NCBI GenBank assembly: GCA_018417955.1
Contig: JACTVC010000028.1
Coordinates: 248,001 to 312,000, forward strand
Source: Laccaria trichodermophora
Lineage: Eukaryota > Basidiomycota > Agaricomycetes > Agaricales > Hydnangiaceae
Direction: 5' to 3'
DNA: 64,000 nucleotides
Of this stretch, positions 44,616 to 54,659 are shown in pieces; the stretch's first letter is position 1; every line of letters begins with the position of its first letter. The notes under the pieces were generated by a model. It was not told the DNA's origin and ran no database searches. It worked only from the letters and a program-made list of their open reading frames with translations. Both the position numbers and the translations under genes were made by a program.

Positions 44616-45935
44616 ATGTCTAACCGTCTTCAACAAGTTTCCGGACACCTCTCAAACACGCACGGACGTGGCTTGCTTGCTGGGGAGGTTGCCATCGTCA
44701 CTGGTGAGTATCTCGACACTCAACACTTCACCAAGCCACTGACATTGCCGCGTCTTGTGCGATACTAGGTGCTGGCCAGGTATGCTGTTACGTTGTGCAC
44801 GTAGCCGAGCTTCGAAATGACTTTTGCCCACCAGGGCATTGGCCGAAGTGTAGCCCTCCTCTTCGCAAAGGAAGGCGCTAAGGTGGTCATTAGCGAGTGC
44901 GTCCTACCTTCTTTTAGTATGATAATTCAGGAGACTGACGAAACAAGTATTGACGCGAAGCGCTTGGAGACTGTTGAGGCTGAGATCAAGGCTGCAGGAG
45001 GCGACGCCTTGTCGGTCGCTGGTGACGTCGGTGCTGACGACTTCCCAAAAAAGATCGTGGACGCTACCGTCAGGTGTGTGGATTATCCGATACCTCTGAC
45101 CATTGGACTAACTGAGAGCTTTAGCAAATACGGAAAAATCAACCACATTGTAAACAATGGTCGGTTCCCAATACCCTTGCTCCTCTTCGTCGCTGACCTA
45201 CATCCCCGCAGCTGGCTTCACGTTTGATAAGATGCTACATACGACACCAGACGATGCGTTTGACATTATCATGAAGATCCATGTCCGCGCTCCATTCCGT
45301 CTTGTCCGTCAGGCCGCTCCCTTTTTCCGTCTCAAGGTATGTTGTCGAGCCAAAATTTGCTCCTGTTTTCTAACCTAGGCTCAGCCGGACCAACGAGAGA
45401 ACCGCTCCATCACCAATGTATCTTCCACCTCTGGGCTCCATGGCAACGTCGGTCAAGCCAACTACGCCGCGGCCAAAGCCGCCGTCCTCGGTCTTACCAA
45501 GACCATCGCGAAGGAATGGGGGCCATTCGGCGTCCGCGCTAACACCGTTGCGTTTGGTCTGATTCATACACGGTAACTGCTTTGCTTGTTCCTTTGATAT
45601 CCGTTCTCATGCTTTGGCTATTCATCGTTACAGATTGACGGCGTCCAAGGAAGCTGGTGCGTCGATCGAGATAGATGGCAAGAAGGTTGCCCTCGGTGTT
45701 CCAGGTGCACAACGTCCCGTTACCACTACCCAAGATCCAGAATCATACCCCCAAATTCCTCTACGCCGCGGGGGTACAGCCGATGACGCTGCTGGTTCAG
45801 TCCTCTTGTACGTTTCGTTTTTGTTATGAGCCAATGGTCTCCAGGCTGACGCGGATTGATCCCAGCCTCGCGTCTCCTCTGGCCTCGTATGTCTCCGGAC
45901 ACACATTAGAGGTCACTGGTGGTGCTGGTATTTAA
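44616..45935 (+). CDS. Short-chain dehydrogenase/reductase
   Basis: This is an NAD(P)-dependent oxidoreductase of the classical SDR family, substrate unknown. The cofactor loop TGAGQGIG is assembled from three exons, with an 11-nt microexon at 44769-44779. Further motifs are VNN in place of the usual NNAG start, NVSSTSGLHGNVGQANYAAAK with the catalytic Ser, Tyr and Lys, and WGPFGVRANTVAFG. The end reads YVSGHTLEVTGGAGI at 45935. About seven introns fit. It is FabG-like in sequence. It is the only plus-strand gene inside the secreted-repeat array, so a role linked to that array is possible but unproven. Confidence 0.88.
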
Positions 45936-46233
45936 TACTCCTACGCTTCATTTGATGTACATCTATTGCCCCATGATCTTGGAATATCATTCTCAATATA
46001 GATATCCCGCATGATATCCTTCTGCATGTTAGTGTATACGTAGGCGAATGAAAATGTAAGAAATACCATTGAACAGTTCTCGTACTTGGTCATGAGTTCA
46101 GATCATTCAAATGTTGATAAGTCTCGTATGGGCCCAACCTTTAACGCGGAGGCCGTGTCCAAATTTCGACGAAGGACTCGGAAACAAAAATCAACTTGTT
46201 CCTTACTACCATCGTATTTACGTTGAAGACATT

Positions 46234-46856
46234 CTAGTCCAAATCCTCGATTTCGCGTTCATAGAACTCGTCAAGTTCCCGCCCAAAGAGGTCCACATCA
46301 GCAAAGTCCCTTCCATGAAAGCGGTCGACTTCACGAGCTTGAAACTCTTCCGCAAAGTCCCGTTCCATCACTTCCCCGTCACTGAGAGATCTCTGGTAAA
46401 CCTCGGAGTCCTCGAGATCACGCTTTCTACGGTGACGGTTTTTGGCGTCATGAATTTTTTTCGCTCCTTTTCCGATTTTGACTGCCGCCTTGACCGCAGA
46501 GCTATTGAGGAAGAGAGTCAGTTGAATTTTTTTTTTGATCAAGGTAACGGTAAGGGGAGACGAACAATATAGCACCAAAAAATGGCTCTCGCTCGACGAG
46601 ATCGTTCACTTCCCGCCTAGAAAGATCACCTTCATAAAAGTCCCGAACACTGAGACTTAGATCTTCAGCATCGAGCCCACGTTCATAGACGTTCTCAGCA
46701 AGTTCTCGTCTATGAAAAAAAAATGTAAGGCCCGTGCCAATTAATTTATGTCAGTGAAGGATGGGCTTACGCAACATGCTCCTTCTCGGTGGGTATGGCA
46801 AGGGCGGGTGCTGAGATGGCGATGGCAATAAAAAGAGCAGCAGAAACTTTAACCAT
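46234..46856 (-). CDS. Secreted acidic-repeat family (copy B)
   Basis: The signal peptide MVKVSAALFIAIAISAPALA is followed by an exon with YERGLDAEDLSLSVRDFYEG and EREPFFGA. The last exon begins SAVKAAVKIGKGAKKIHDAK and reaches a tetrabasic site RRKR directly before DLEDSEVYQR. After it come irregular units ending in ER, AR or GR (MERDFAEEF, QAREVDRFHGRDF, YEREIEDLD). The product is about 165 residues. Expected route: secretion, then cleavage by a Kex2-like protease. No enzyme domain is present. The repeats are more diverged than in copies C and D. Confidence 0.7.
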
Positions 46857-46929
46857 GATGACGATGGGGAGGTGTCGTTGAAGGGAAAGAGAGGTGTTTG
46901 AAGCGAAAGCCTGAGGTTGTAAAAAAAAC

Positions 46930-46978
46930 GAGGTGAGACCAGCTGAAGAATTTTAAAATCAATGCTACGGTTTTATAG
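46930..46978 (-). promoter_or_regulatory. Shared core promoter of copy B
   Basis: On the minus strand CTATAAAA (46978-46971) and CAGCTGGTCTCACCTC (46945-46930) have the same 25-bp spacing as in copy A. Confidence 0.65.
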
Positions 46979-47546
46979 CTGCTCGAACTTGAAATTGGTC
47001 GTAATCCGTACAGGTCGCGAGATGCTTAAGCTTCCTGATACCATGATGCACCGCCGCCCTGCGCTTCAGGGGAAATGTCCACGTCCAGGCTTGTGATTAG
47101 AATCTGCAAGGTAGTGATTGAGGTAAGCATCGTTATTGGGCCCGTGAGGCAGATGACCGTGCCTATGCGGCAGAACGTTCTTATACTAATGGCCCTATGG
47201 GCTGCAGTGACTAGTCTCCAGTTGTTGTGAGTGTTCGACCCCCCTGTCCGTTGGTCATTAAGTGAAAGGACCGAAGTCGGGTTATTGCTTCCATGCGAAT
47301 TGCTGTGTATTGCACTGACTCATGCATCATGCATCAGGGAAGCGAGCCTATGATAATGTATCACTGAGAAGAACGTTTCCAGTAAACGGTCGCACGTTGA
47401 ACAGCATTCATCACTCGCCTGATTTCCTGGTTGATATCAGACAGATGGTAGATGTAGGGCCTGCATCTACAAATGCAATGCCATTTCCCAAGTTTACATC
47501 AGATGTTCAACATATTTAAGTAACACGGACGTTGCGAAAACCCCCT

Positions 47547-48398
47547 CTAATCCAGCTCATCGATATAGACTTCACGTTCCTCAAGGTCGTCGCGCTCCAT
47601 TAATCCTTCGTCAAACTCGCGCTCAAGGACAGCGTCCTCAACATCTCGCACCACGAGGTCTTCGTCAAACTCGCGTTCAAAAATATCCTCATCAAGCTCC
47701 CGCTCAAGGATGTCCTCCTCGACGTCCCGCTCGAAAACGTCTTCATCGACCTCACGCTCCAACAGTTCGTCATCGAACTCGCGCTCCAAAAGGTCTTCAT
47801 CGAAATCACGTTCCACGAACTCGAGAACATCCTCCGGCAAGTCACGCTCGGCAAATTCCTCATCAAAATCGCGCTCATAAAGGTCTTCAAGATCGCGTCT
47901 GCCCCTTCTGCCACTGAATTTGCCTTTGATACTTTGGAAAGTGCTTTTGCCGTTTTGGTAGTTTGCTTGGGCGTTTTGGTAGTGGTTGTTAGCGTTGTTT
48001 GCTTTCTTGCCTATCTTTACGGCCGACGAAAACCCTTTCGACACCCCTTTGGAGCGACTGAGGCCTTTCCTAGAGGGGAAATGGCTCTTGTCAACCGATA
48101 AAACAAATGAAAAAGAGAGAGATGCTTACACGATCCCACTAATGGCTCCAATTGGAAAGCCTCGCTCGGCAATGTCATACTCGAGAGATTCGAGGTCTCT
48201 CGCAGCAATGTCAGCGGTGTCTGCAAAGTTATCTCGGGCGTAGACGTCCACTTCTGGGAGATCTCGCCTACATTTATTGAACGTCAGATTTTACAAGCTG
48301 AAGAGGATACCGATCACATACGTAAACTCTTGCTCAGCAGCGAACGCGATAAGGGGCGCCGCGATGAGGATGGCGACTGGGGCGATAAATTTGACCAT
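47547..48398 (-). CDS. Secreted acidic-repeat family (copy C)
   Basis: Three exons are seen (48398 to about 48320, 48267-48130, 48069-47547). The signal peptide is MVKFIAPVAILIAAPLIAFA. The mature part starts with RDLPEVDVYARDNFADTADI and contains RGFPIGAISGIV. A basic Asn/Lys/Gln stretch (KIGKKANNANNHYQN) leads to RRGRR directly before DLEDLYERD. The rest is made of 9-residue units of the form ER(D/E)(F/V/L)DE(D/E)xx, such as LEREFDDEL, LEREVDEDV, FERDVEEDI and LERELDEDI, about nine in all, closing with REVYIDELD. The region is strongly acidic. I know of no function for this family. A structural or peptide-precursor role is inference. Confidence 0.8.
47600..47885 (-). repeat. 27-bp coding tandem repeat in copy C
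   Basis: On the plus strand the unit reads like CGCTCCAAAAGGTCTTCATC plus seven further bases. It is repeated about nine times with 27-bp phase and scattered substitutions. The phase is kept exactly except near the PEDVLEF unit, where it is longer. Confidence 0.8.
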
Positions 48399-48476
48399 TT
48401 TGATATTGAAAAAGGTGGGTTACAAGAAGTTGAGAGGGGAAAGCGATTTGTTTGATAGATTTGTGTGCACAAGGGG

Positions 48477-48525
48477 GAGGTGAGACCAGCTGGGGATTGT
48501 TGGCGCTGAGGTTGTCATTTTAAAG
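48477..48525 (-). promoter_or_regulatory. Shared core promoter of copy C
   Basis: The block CAGCTGGTCTCACCTC (48492-48477) is exact. The TATA-like box is TTTAAAATG (about 48524-48516) instead of CTATAAAA, with similar spacing. Confidence 0.6.
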
Positions 48526-49507
48526 GACTTGACGGGGGGAATTCAGTCTAAATTTAGAACAGGATCTTCAGTTTACGTCTGTCAGTTTGATGGCCGTCAG
48601 GCAAGTCACTGGTAACTTTGTTCAACCACATCTGGTTGACGACATTTCCTGAACTTTCCTGAATGATACAGGCTGCCCCGTTTAGAATCTGAGGCTTCCC
48701 CATCCCTCTGCATTTGGCGTACTCTATGAACTCGAAAATCTGGAAAAGCCCTCGACCCGGTGCCCAAATGGCAAAATTTCACAGCCTATTCTCATCATGG
48801 CGCCCAACGGTCTTCACGGACCTACGGATCAGAGATGGCTATGCCGGTACATAGCTGGCACTGGTTGTCTATGACGCACGGTTTCAGAAGGTTTCTTCGA
48901 CCTGCGCGATGTCAGCGACGAAAACTACGCTGGTGATTGTTTCAATCCGTCACCTGCCAGTGGACATCTCGACACTGGGGTACTTATAGCAGATGGAGTC
49001 AAATTTGTGACGAATCTAGTCTCGTTGACCACCCTCCGTTGTAAGTTTTTAGAGGACAGTCCAACCCAGAATCAACCCTTCTAAACCCCTCCAGCTAGAA
49101 CGAAAAAAGGTTCTGGAAAGCGGCAAAAATCTGATCTGAGCTGTCAATTTCTGGGGATGGTGATCTGTCCAGATCTAAGCCGCAAGCGGTTTCTCATAGA
49201 TATTTCCAGACTTGGGCTCACCAAATGTTGCATCGTACTCCAATCGTTTACTGCCCTAGGCCAATGAAAATGTTCGAGAGCTCAGTTTATAACTACTAGA
49301 TACGATAAACTTCGCTATCTAACATTGCCAGTAAGCTTGAACAGTCGCACGTTGAACATCATGCATCATTTATCATTTATGGTAGGGTAGACAGACGGTG
49401 GATGCAGGATGCAAATATCAATTCCAAGTTTACAGTTTATGTTCGGCATACTTCGTTACTGGATCCCATCCATCCGTTGAGCAACATGAACGTTGCAAAA
49501 ACCTCCA
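48526..49507. other. Spacer between copies C and D
   Basis: No gene is supported. The right end (from about 49330) resembles the sequence beyond the 3' end of copy C at 47395-47546 (GTCGCACGTTGAACA, AAGTTTACA, AACGTTGC), further evidence of tandem duplication. Confidence 0.5.
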
Positions 49508-50243
49508 CTAATCCAGCTCATCAATATCGACCTCACGCTCCTCAAGATCGTCGAATTCGCGCTCCATCAATTCCTCGTCAAAGTCGCGCTCAAGGACATC
49601 CTCCTCAACGTCTCGCTCCATGAGGTCTTCGTCAAGTTCGCGCTCGAGAATCTCCTCGTCAACTGCCCGCTCCATTAAGTCTTCGTCAGGCTCGCGCTCC
49701 AAAAGGTCCTCATCAAAGTCACGTTCCACGAAATCAAGAACGTCCTGCGGCAAGTCACGCTCAAAAAGGTCCTCATCATCAAAGTCGCGCTCATAGAGGT
49801 CCTCGAGATCGCGTCGGCCCCTCCTACCACCTTTTCTGTTGTTCTTGTTGTTTTGGTAGTGGTTGTTAGCGCTATTTGCTTTTTTGCCTATCTTTCCAAC
49901 CTTGGAGAGCCCCTTGGCAGCTTTAACGCCTCGCCTAGCTCTTCTTAACTGATAGATCAAATGGGAAAGGGGTAGTTGCTCACATAATCCCGCCGATAAG
50001 TGCTCCAAAGAATGGGGATCGCTCCGCGAGCTCAAAGTCTCTCACAGTAAGGTCATTGGCGTCTTCAAAGATATCTCGGGCGTAGACGTCCACTTCTGCG
50101 ACTTCTCGCCTGTGTATAAGTATTCAACGTCAAATCCTGCGAGTCAAAGTGGACATGAAAACATACGTGAACTTTTGCTCGGCGGCGAGCGCAATCAGAG
50201 GTACCGCGATGAGGATGGCAGCTGGGATGACGAATTTGCCCAT
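49508..50243 (-). CDS. Secreted acidic-repeat family (copy D)
   Basis: Start ATG 50243, signal peptide MGKFVIPAAILIAVPLIALA. Exon 2 encodes EVAEVDVYARDIFEDAND and ERSPFFGALIGG. Exon 3 has KVGKIGKKANSANNHYQN, then RRGRR directly before DLEDLYERD. The 9-residue units are VERDFDEDL, LEREPDEDL, MERAVDEEI, LERELDEDL, MERDVEEDV, LERDFDEEL and others, ending with REVDIDELD and stop at 49508. It is the closest relative of copy C and shares exon structure, promoter and 3' flank. The product is about 235 residues. The frame is fully open. Confidence 0.8.
49560..49800 (-). repeat. 27-bp coding tandem repeat in copy D
   Basis: About seven to eight units of 27 bp have the same consensus as in copy C, with a longer unit at the PQDVLDF position at about 49735. 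The repeat keeps the reading frame throughout. Confidence 0.8.
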
Positions 50244-50321
50244 TTTGATTGTATGGAGTTGGTTTATTACAAGAAAAGTTTGGAGGGGAAAGGGTTGTGA
50301 TTGATGACTGTGTGTACGAGG

Positions 50322-50371
50322 GAGGTGAGACCAGCTGGGGGTTTGTTGACGCTGAGGCTGCCATTTTATAG
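50322..50371 (-). promoter_or_regulatory. Shared core promoter of copy D
   Basis: CTATAAAATGG (from 50371) is followed by CAGCTGGTCTCACCTC (50337-50322) on the minus strand, about 80 bp upstream of the ATG. Confidence 0.65.
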
Positions 50372-52143
50372 GCACTTTCAGCTTGACATGGGAACTTAGA
50401 AGTCAGCCTACAACAGCGCCGACTCCGCCGAGTGATAGCGAGTGCGGGGAAGTGCGGGGCTTCTGCAGGGACATTTCCTGCTAAAAATAGACCAACATTC
50501 CTGAAACCTGAAAGCTTTAGGTGCCAGAGGTTGGAAGGCTTCACGAGCACACCACAGCTCTCGGGCGTTAAGATCACAAGTGGCTATGCTGCAAAAGCAA
50601 TTCGTTGAAGTTTGTGATCTATACGAAACATCAGCGCTGGATTCGATGTGGTTGAAGAGCGGAACTTACGTTGTACCGTTTTGCAGCTTGAAGGATAGTT
50701 CGAACAAGCTTGAAGCGCGCATCAACGATTTCTCGTCTCCAGGCCCGAGTTTGTTGATAGCATCTGCGAATGCCTTAACGGCGGGATTATGACGGCTGAA
50801 CTTCACGAGCAAAGCAGGCAAGACGATTGGTCATCTTGCAGGGTGCACATCGTATCATGGAAGCCGCGATGGACTCCCTCATCGCTTGGAGTCCATGCAC
50901 CATAACGCGTAAACGCGGTCAGTTCACCGTGACGGCTAGACGTTGGCTAGACGTCATAGCACTGCTTGATTGTGCAGAGATTTCGATGTTTTTCTAGAGG
51001 ATGGTGGCGAAGGACAAGGAGATTATGGGTTGATACCAGTGAAGGCAACTCCTACTTTTGGAAGGATGGAGATCACCTGTCACCCACATACTGGACCTGT
51101 CATGTGGGGTCTATCCCTATGATAACTCACCTCACAGACAGCAGCCAAACGGTCGGTAGCAAGTGATACACATTCAACTTCAGTATATTGCTCGGGTCCC
51201 GTGTCGTATATCATACTGATCGTGAGGAGGATACTGACAAGTCAATCTCGAAGCACTCAGCCAATACAAAGAATGGCCATTTGAGCATGTTGTCGTTTGT
51301 CGCGTTTGTCGTGTCTGGGCACTTTTACGTCCATCCACGACCTGCTGGTCGTGTCAATACCGCGTTGATGCGGCGGAGGGGAGTATTGAAGAGGAAGGCT
51401 GGGCGGGAATGAAAGTCGGGACTGTTTTCTTGTTTGGACATCATCGCGTCCAATCACGTCACGTTGATGACCGCTGACGTGACTGGGAAGTTCCAGGCTA
51501 CTTACGTCATTTTTTGTGACGGCTGTAATCTTGTTCGTCAATTGTTCGTTATCTTCTAAAATGTTTACAGAGCTCGCATTCAATCACCTAGAACTCCCCG
51601 GTTATAACTTACTAGGCCTGCAAAACCTATACCTGATCATCTGGAGAAATTCAATTCGGACGTCACTCGGTCCGTTGGCATTTGCTATTCGGCAACAGCC
51701 TGGGTTTCGCTGTAAGTATGGTCCCAGGACTCCCGAGCCTCAAATTCTGTTCGGAAGAGACGGCCGAGAAGACAGGTCTAGGTTCTTCTCCTCTCTTCCA
51801 TACGCTCGGCGCTCGCCAAACTGCCGCAGGCTGTGCATCCATAATTGCGTCAACTTTTCTCGCCAGTCATGGGGGTGAAGAACTGATACAAACGATGATA
51901 CCTTGAGAGCGCCTTTCCTTCCATTCTTCAAGTATGTACTCATCTGTGGGAACGCACCATCTTTCAATGTTCAATGAATGCTGTCGTGAGATAGCGTTAT
52001 TAGATAACGCTATCTACTGAGAACGTGCGTGATCGGTGGCTATGTTGAATGACTACGGATTGGGATGCGGTGACGCTTTTGAGCAGTGAGTTGACCTCCC
52101 ACCTCAATTTTACATTTCCCACCCACCGTCCTCAAAGTTCCGC
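50372..52143. other. Intergenic region with unassigned frames
   Basis: On the minus strand near 50790-50650 a protein-like run (NPAVKAFADAINKLGPGDEK, then ASSLFELSFKLQNGT) followed by a GTAAGT donor suggests an exon of an unknown gene, but I cannot complete it. On the plus strand 51516-51906 is open without a known domain. The right end is the promoter of the transporter gene. Confidence 0.3.
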
Positions 52144-54223
52144 ATGGGCTACGGAAAATACGCTGAGGACAATTCTGGTACCCCATTTGCTGCGCTTTTG
52201 GTCGCTGTATTCAATGTGAGTTCGTTGAGCGCGTCGTTGCGCACGACTTCAACGTGTTCACTCTTTTCTCACATACAAAATAGTCGATTCTTGAGGTATT
52301 TTTGCTATGTTCCGCGGGATATATTCTCGCAAGTCGTGGTATTCTTGATAAGAGGACTCAAAAAGTGAGTTTCGGCTATTTGCATCCTGTTCTTACCTTT
52401 ATCTTGCGCTCGTCAGCAATTGAACCGCCTTAATGTGTCGCTGTTCACCCCTGCTCTTTTGTTCTCAAAAGTTGCTTTCTTTCTTACACCTGGTGAGTCA
52501 CCATCGTTTGGCCATTTTTTATCGCTGACAAGTGGCGGTATCTAGAGAAGCTCAAAGAGCTATGGGTTATCCCTATTTTCTTTGCGATTGTGACATGTCT
52601 TTCTATGACGGTCGGAGCAATCTTGGGATGGATGTTCGGTTTGAAACGAAGCCAGAGGTAGGTTTCACTTCTCTATATTGATATTCCCTGATTTTAACCT
52701 TCATTCCAGGAGCTTTGTCATGGCTGCAGCCATGTTCATGAATTCCAACACGCTTCCGATTGCGCTCATGCAGAGCCTTGTTGTTGCGGTTCCAGATCTT
52801 GCATGGGGCCCGGAGGATAACAAGAACGGGATGCTTGGCCGGGCGCTCACTTACCTTACGATGTATAGTACACTTGGCATGGTGGTACGTCAAACACTTC
52901 TACGAAGCGTCCCCTCAAATATTCAACATCTTTTTTGGTAGCTTCGTTATAGCTATGGGATCAAACTTCTTTCCAAAGCAGATCCTGAGTCTGCCGACGT
53001 CATCCTGACGATTGAAGAACCCAACGAGAGAACTCCGCTGCTCGTTCAGGTTGACCTCGTCCCCGAATCTCCCGAGGCGATGCAGTTCCATCCTTCAACA
53101 GAGACAATGGTGGATCTCGCCAACATCTTCTCATCCCCTAAAGTAACAGATAACGAGCCTGTTCTTGGTACCCCCGTGAGCACTGTGCGTCCCGCAGTTC
53201 AGCGCCGACGCACAACGTTTTACAACTCATTCCCGAATTCTCCCAACGACTCCCGTACTAACCTCGCCGCTTACGACTCTACCCCATCCGGTTCTTCGGC
53301 GAACAACTCTGATACAGAGGTGGAGAGCGACCTCGAAAATGCAGAAATCCTTCCTATGCACACACCCCTACTTGAGCACACCCACACCCACCGCCGCCCG
53401 ACTACCTATTTCGGCCGATGTGTCCGTCGCGTTGGCCGTATCTGGGCGACAATAAAGGACTTCATGACTGTCCCCATGTGGGCTGCCCTGCTTTCGTTGA
53501 TCGTTGCCTGTGTCCAGCCTCTGCAGCACTCACTCCAGTACCACATGCTGCCATTGAACGGCGCTATCAATGCTGCGGGCAAGTGCGCTGTTCCTCTGAC
53601 GCTCGTAGTTCTCGGAGCATACTTCTACCCTCCCCCTCCCGAGGGAGATCTTGTCAACGGGACAGAGAATGGGCAGAGCGTTCAGGAAAGTAAGACTGCT
53701 TTTCAGAAGATCAAGGAACTGTTTGGGAGTCGCTCGCCATCGGAGACTTCGCTCCATACAAATAGGGAAGAGCAACCGAAAGCTGGAGAGACGAAAACCG
53801 TGTTCTTGGCTGTTGCTGCGCGTATGATCATCACTCCTATCCTTCTGATCCCATTGGTGATTTTGGCAACTTACTACGACTTCCACGCGGTCTTTGAGGA
53901 GTATGTTCTATAACTCATTCACCCCTGATATCACATCTGACTGAAGGTTGTCTTTAGCCCTGTATTCGTTGTTTGCAACGTTATTTTGTTGTCCTCGCCT
54001 CCCGCCTTGACTCTTGCTCAGGTAAGCAGTGAACGTTCTCCGCATTCTCTTTCGGCCAACGTCCCACTCACTTCTCACCTCCAATCTTCAGATCACCCAA
54101 GCAGTATCAGGAGACGCATTCGAGCGCTTGATCAGCAGAACCATCTTCTGGTCATACTGTGTTTTCACGCCTCCCATCACCATCGTCTGCGTCGTTTTCG
54201 GACTTCTACTCGCTCGGCTATAG
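52144..54223 (+). CDS. Auxin efflux carrier-type membrane transport protein
   Basis: This is a Mem_trans (PIN-like) family protein similar to the fungal ECM3/YLR152C group. It has about ten membrane segments split by a large hydrophilic loop. N-terminal segments are seen in VFLLCSAGYILASRGILD, LNVSLFTPALLFSKVAFFL, VIPIFFAIVTCLSMTVGAIL and AAMFMNSNTLPIALMQSLV. The loop (about 53000-53400) is Ser/Thr/Pro-rich. C-terminal segments include MWAALLSLIVACVQPLQ, CAVPLTLVVLGAYFYP, MIITPILLIPLVILATYY and ITIVCVVFGLLLARL. Start ATG 52144 precedes the first segment. At least seven introns have GT..AG borders. In fungi the substrate is unknown and the location probably ER. Confidence 0.85.
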
Positions 54224-54659
54224 CGCGCATTTGTGACATATTTTTTTTCTTACGGTAGGTAGGCCACTCAACGTTTCTCCTTCCACTTTGCATTCTATTG
54301 GGCACACACTTAGACGTTCTCAATATCATCGCACCTCTTTTCCCCCACAATAGCATTACTTTACGCATATCTGTACTTGTACGATATTTCGATTTCTGTA
54401 GCTGTAGTTTACTTCGTTGTACGAATACAATTGGGGTTGTTCGCTGGTCTTTTTGCGATGATTGTCGCATCCAACAAGGTAGCAAGGAATCGATTCCAAC
54501 CAGAGAAGAAGGGTTAAATTGCCTTTAGTGCCAATCGTGGCACAGGGGCCGTCGGAACTTCAGGTAGCCTTGCTCGCTTTATTTTGATGCCATAACAATC
54601 GTCGTGGGGGTACACAGCAAGGATAGTGGTTTCTGACGCACATCCCCTGCGGAGGGGGA

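Noticed and set aside
47600..49800. Regular 27-bp repeats that might be taken for a CRISPR-like array
   Set aside because: The repeats are contiguous without spacers, keep a reading frame, and encode the 9-residue units of spliced, signal-peptide-bearing proteins in a eukaryote.
43113..50243. Calling the array a ribosomal peptide (dikaritin-like) cluster
   Set aside because: No UstYa/DUF3328, methyltransferase or P450 genes are in the array, and repeats are separated by ER or AR rather than KR. Kept only as a weak hypothesis.
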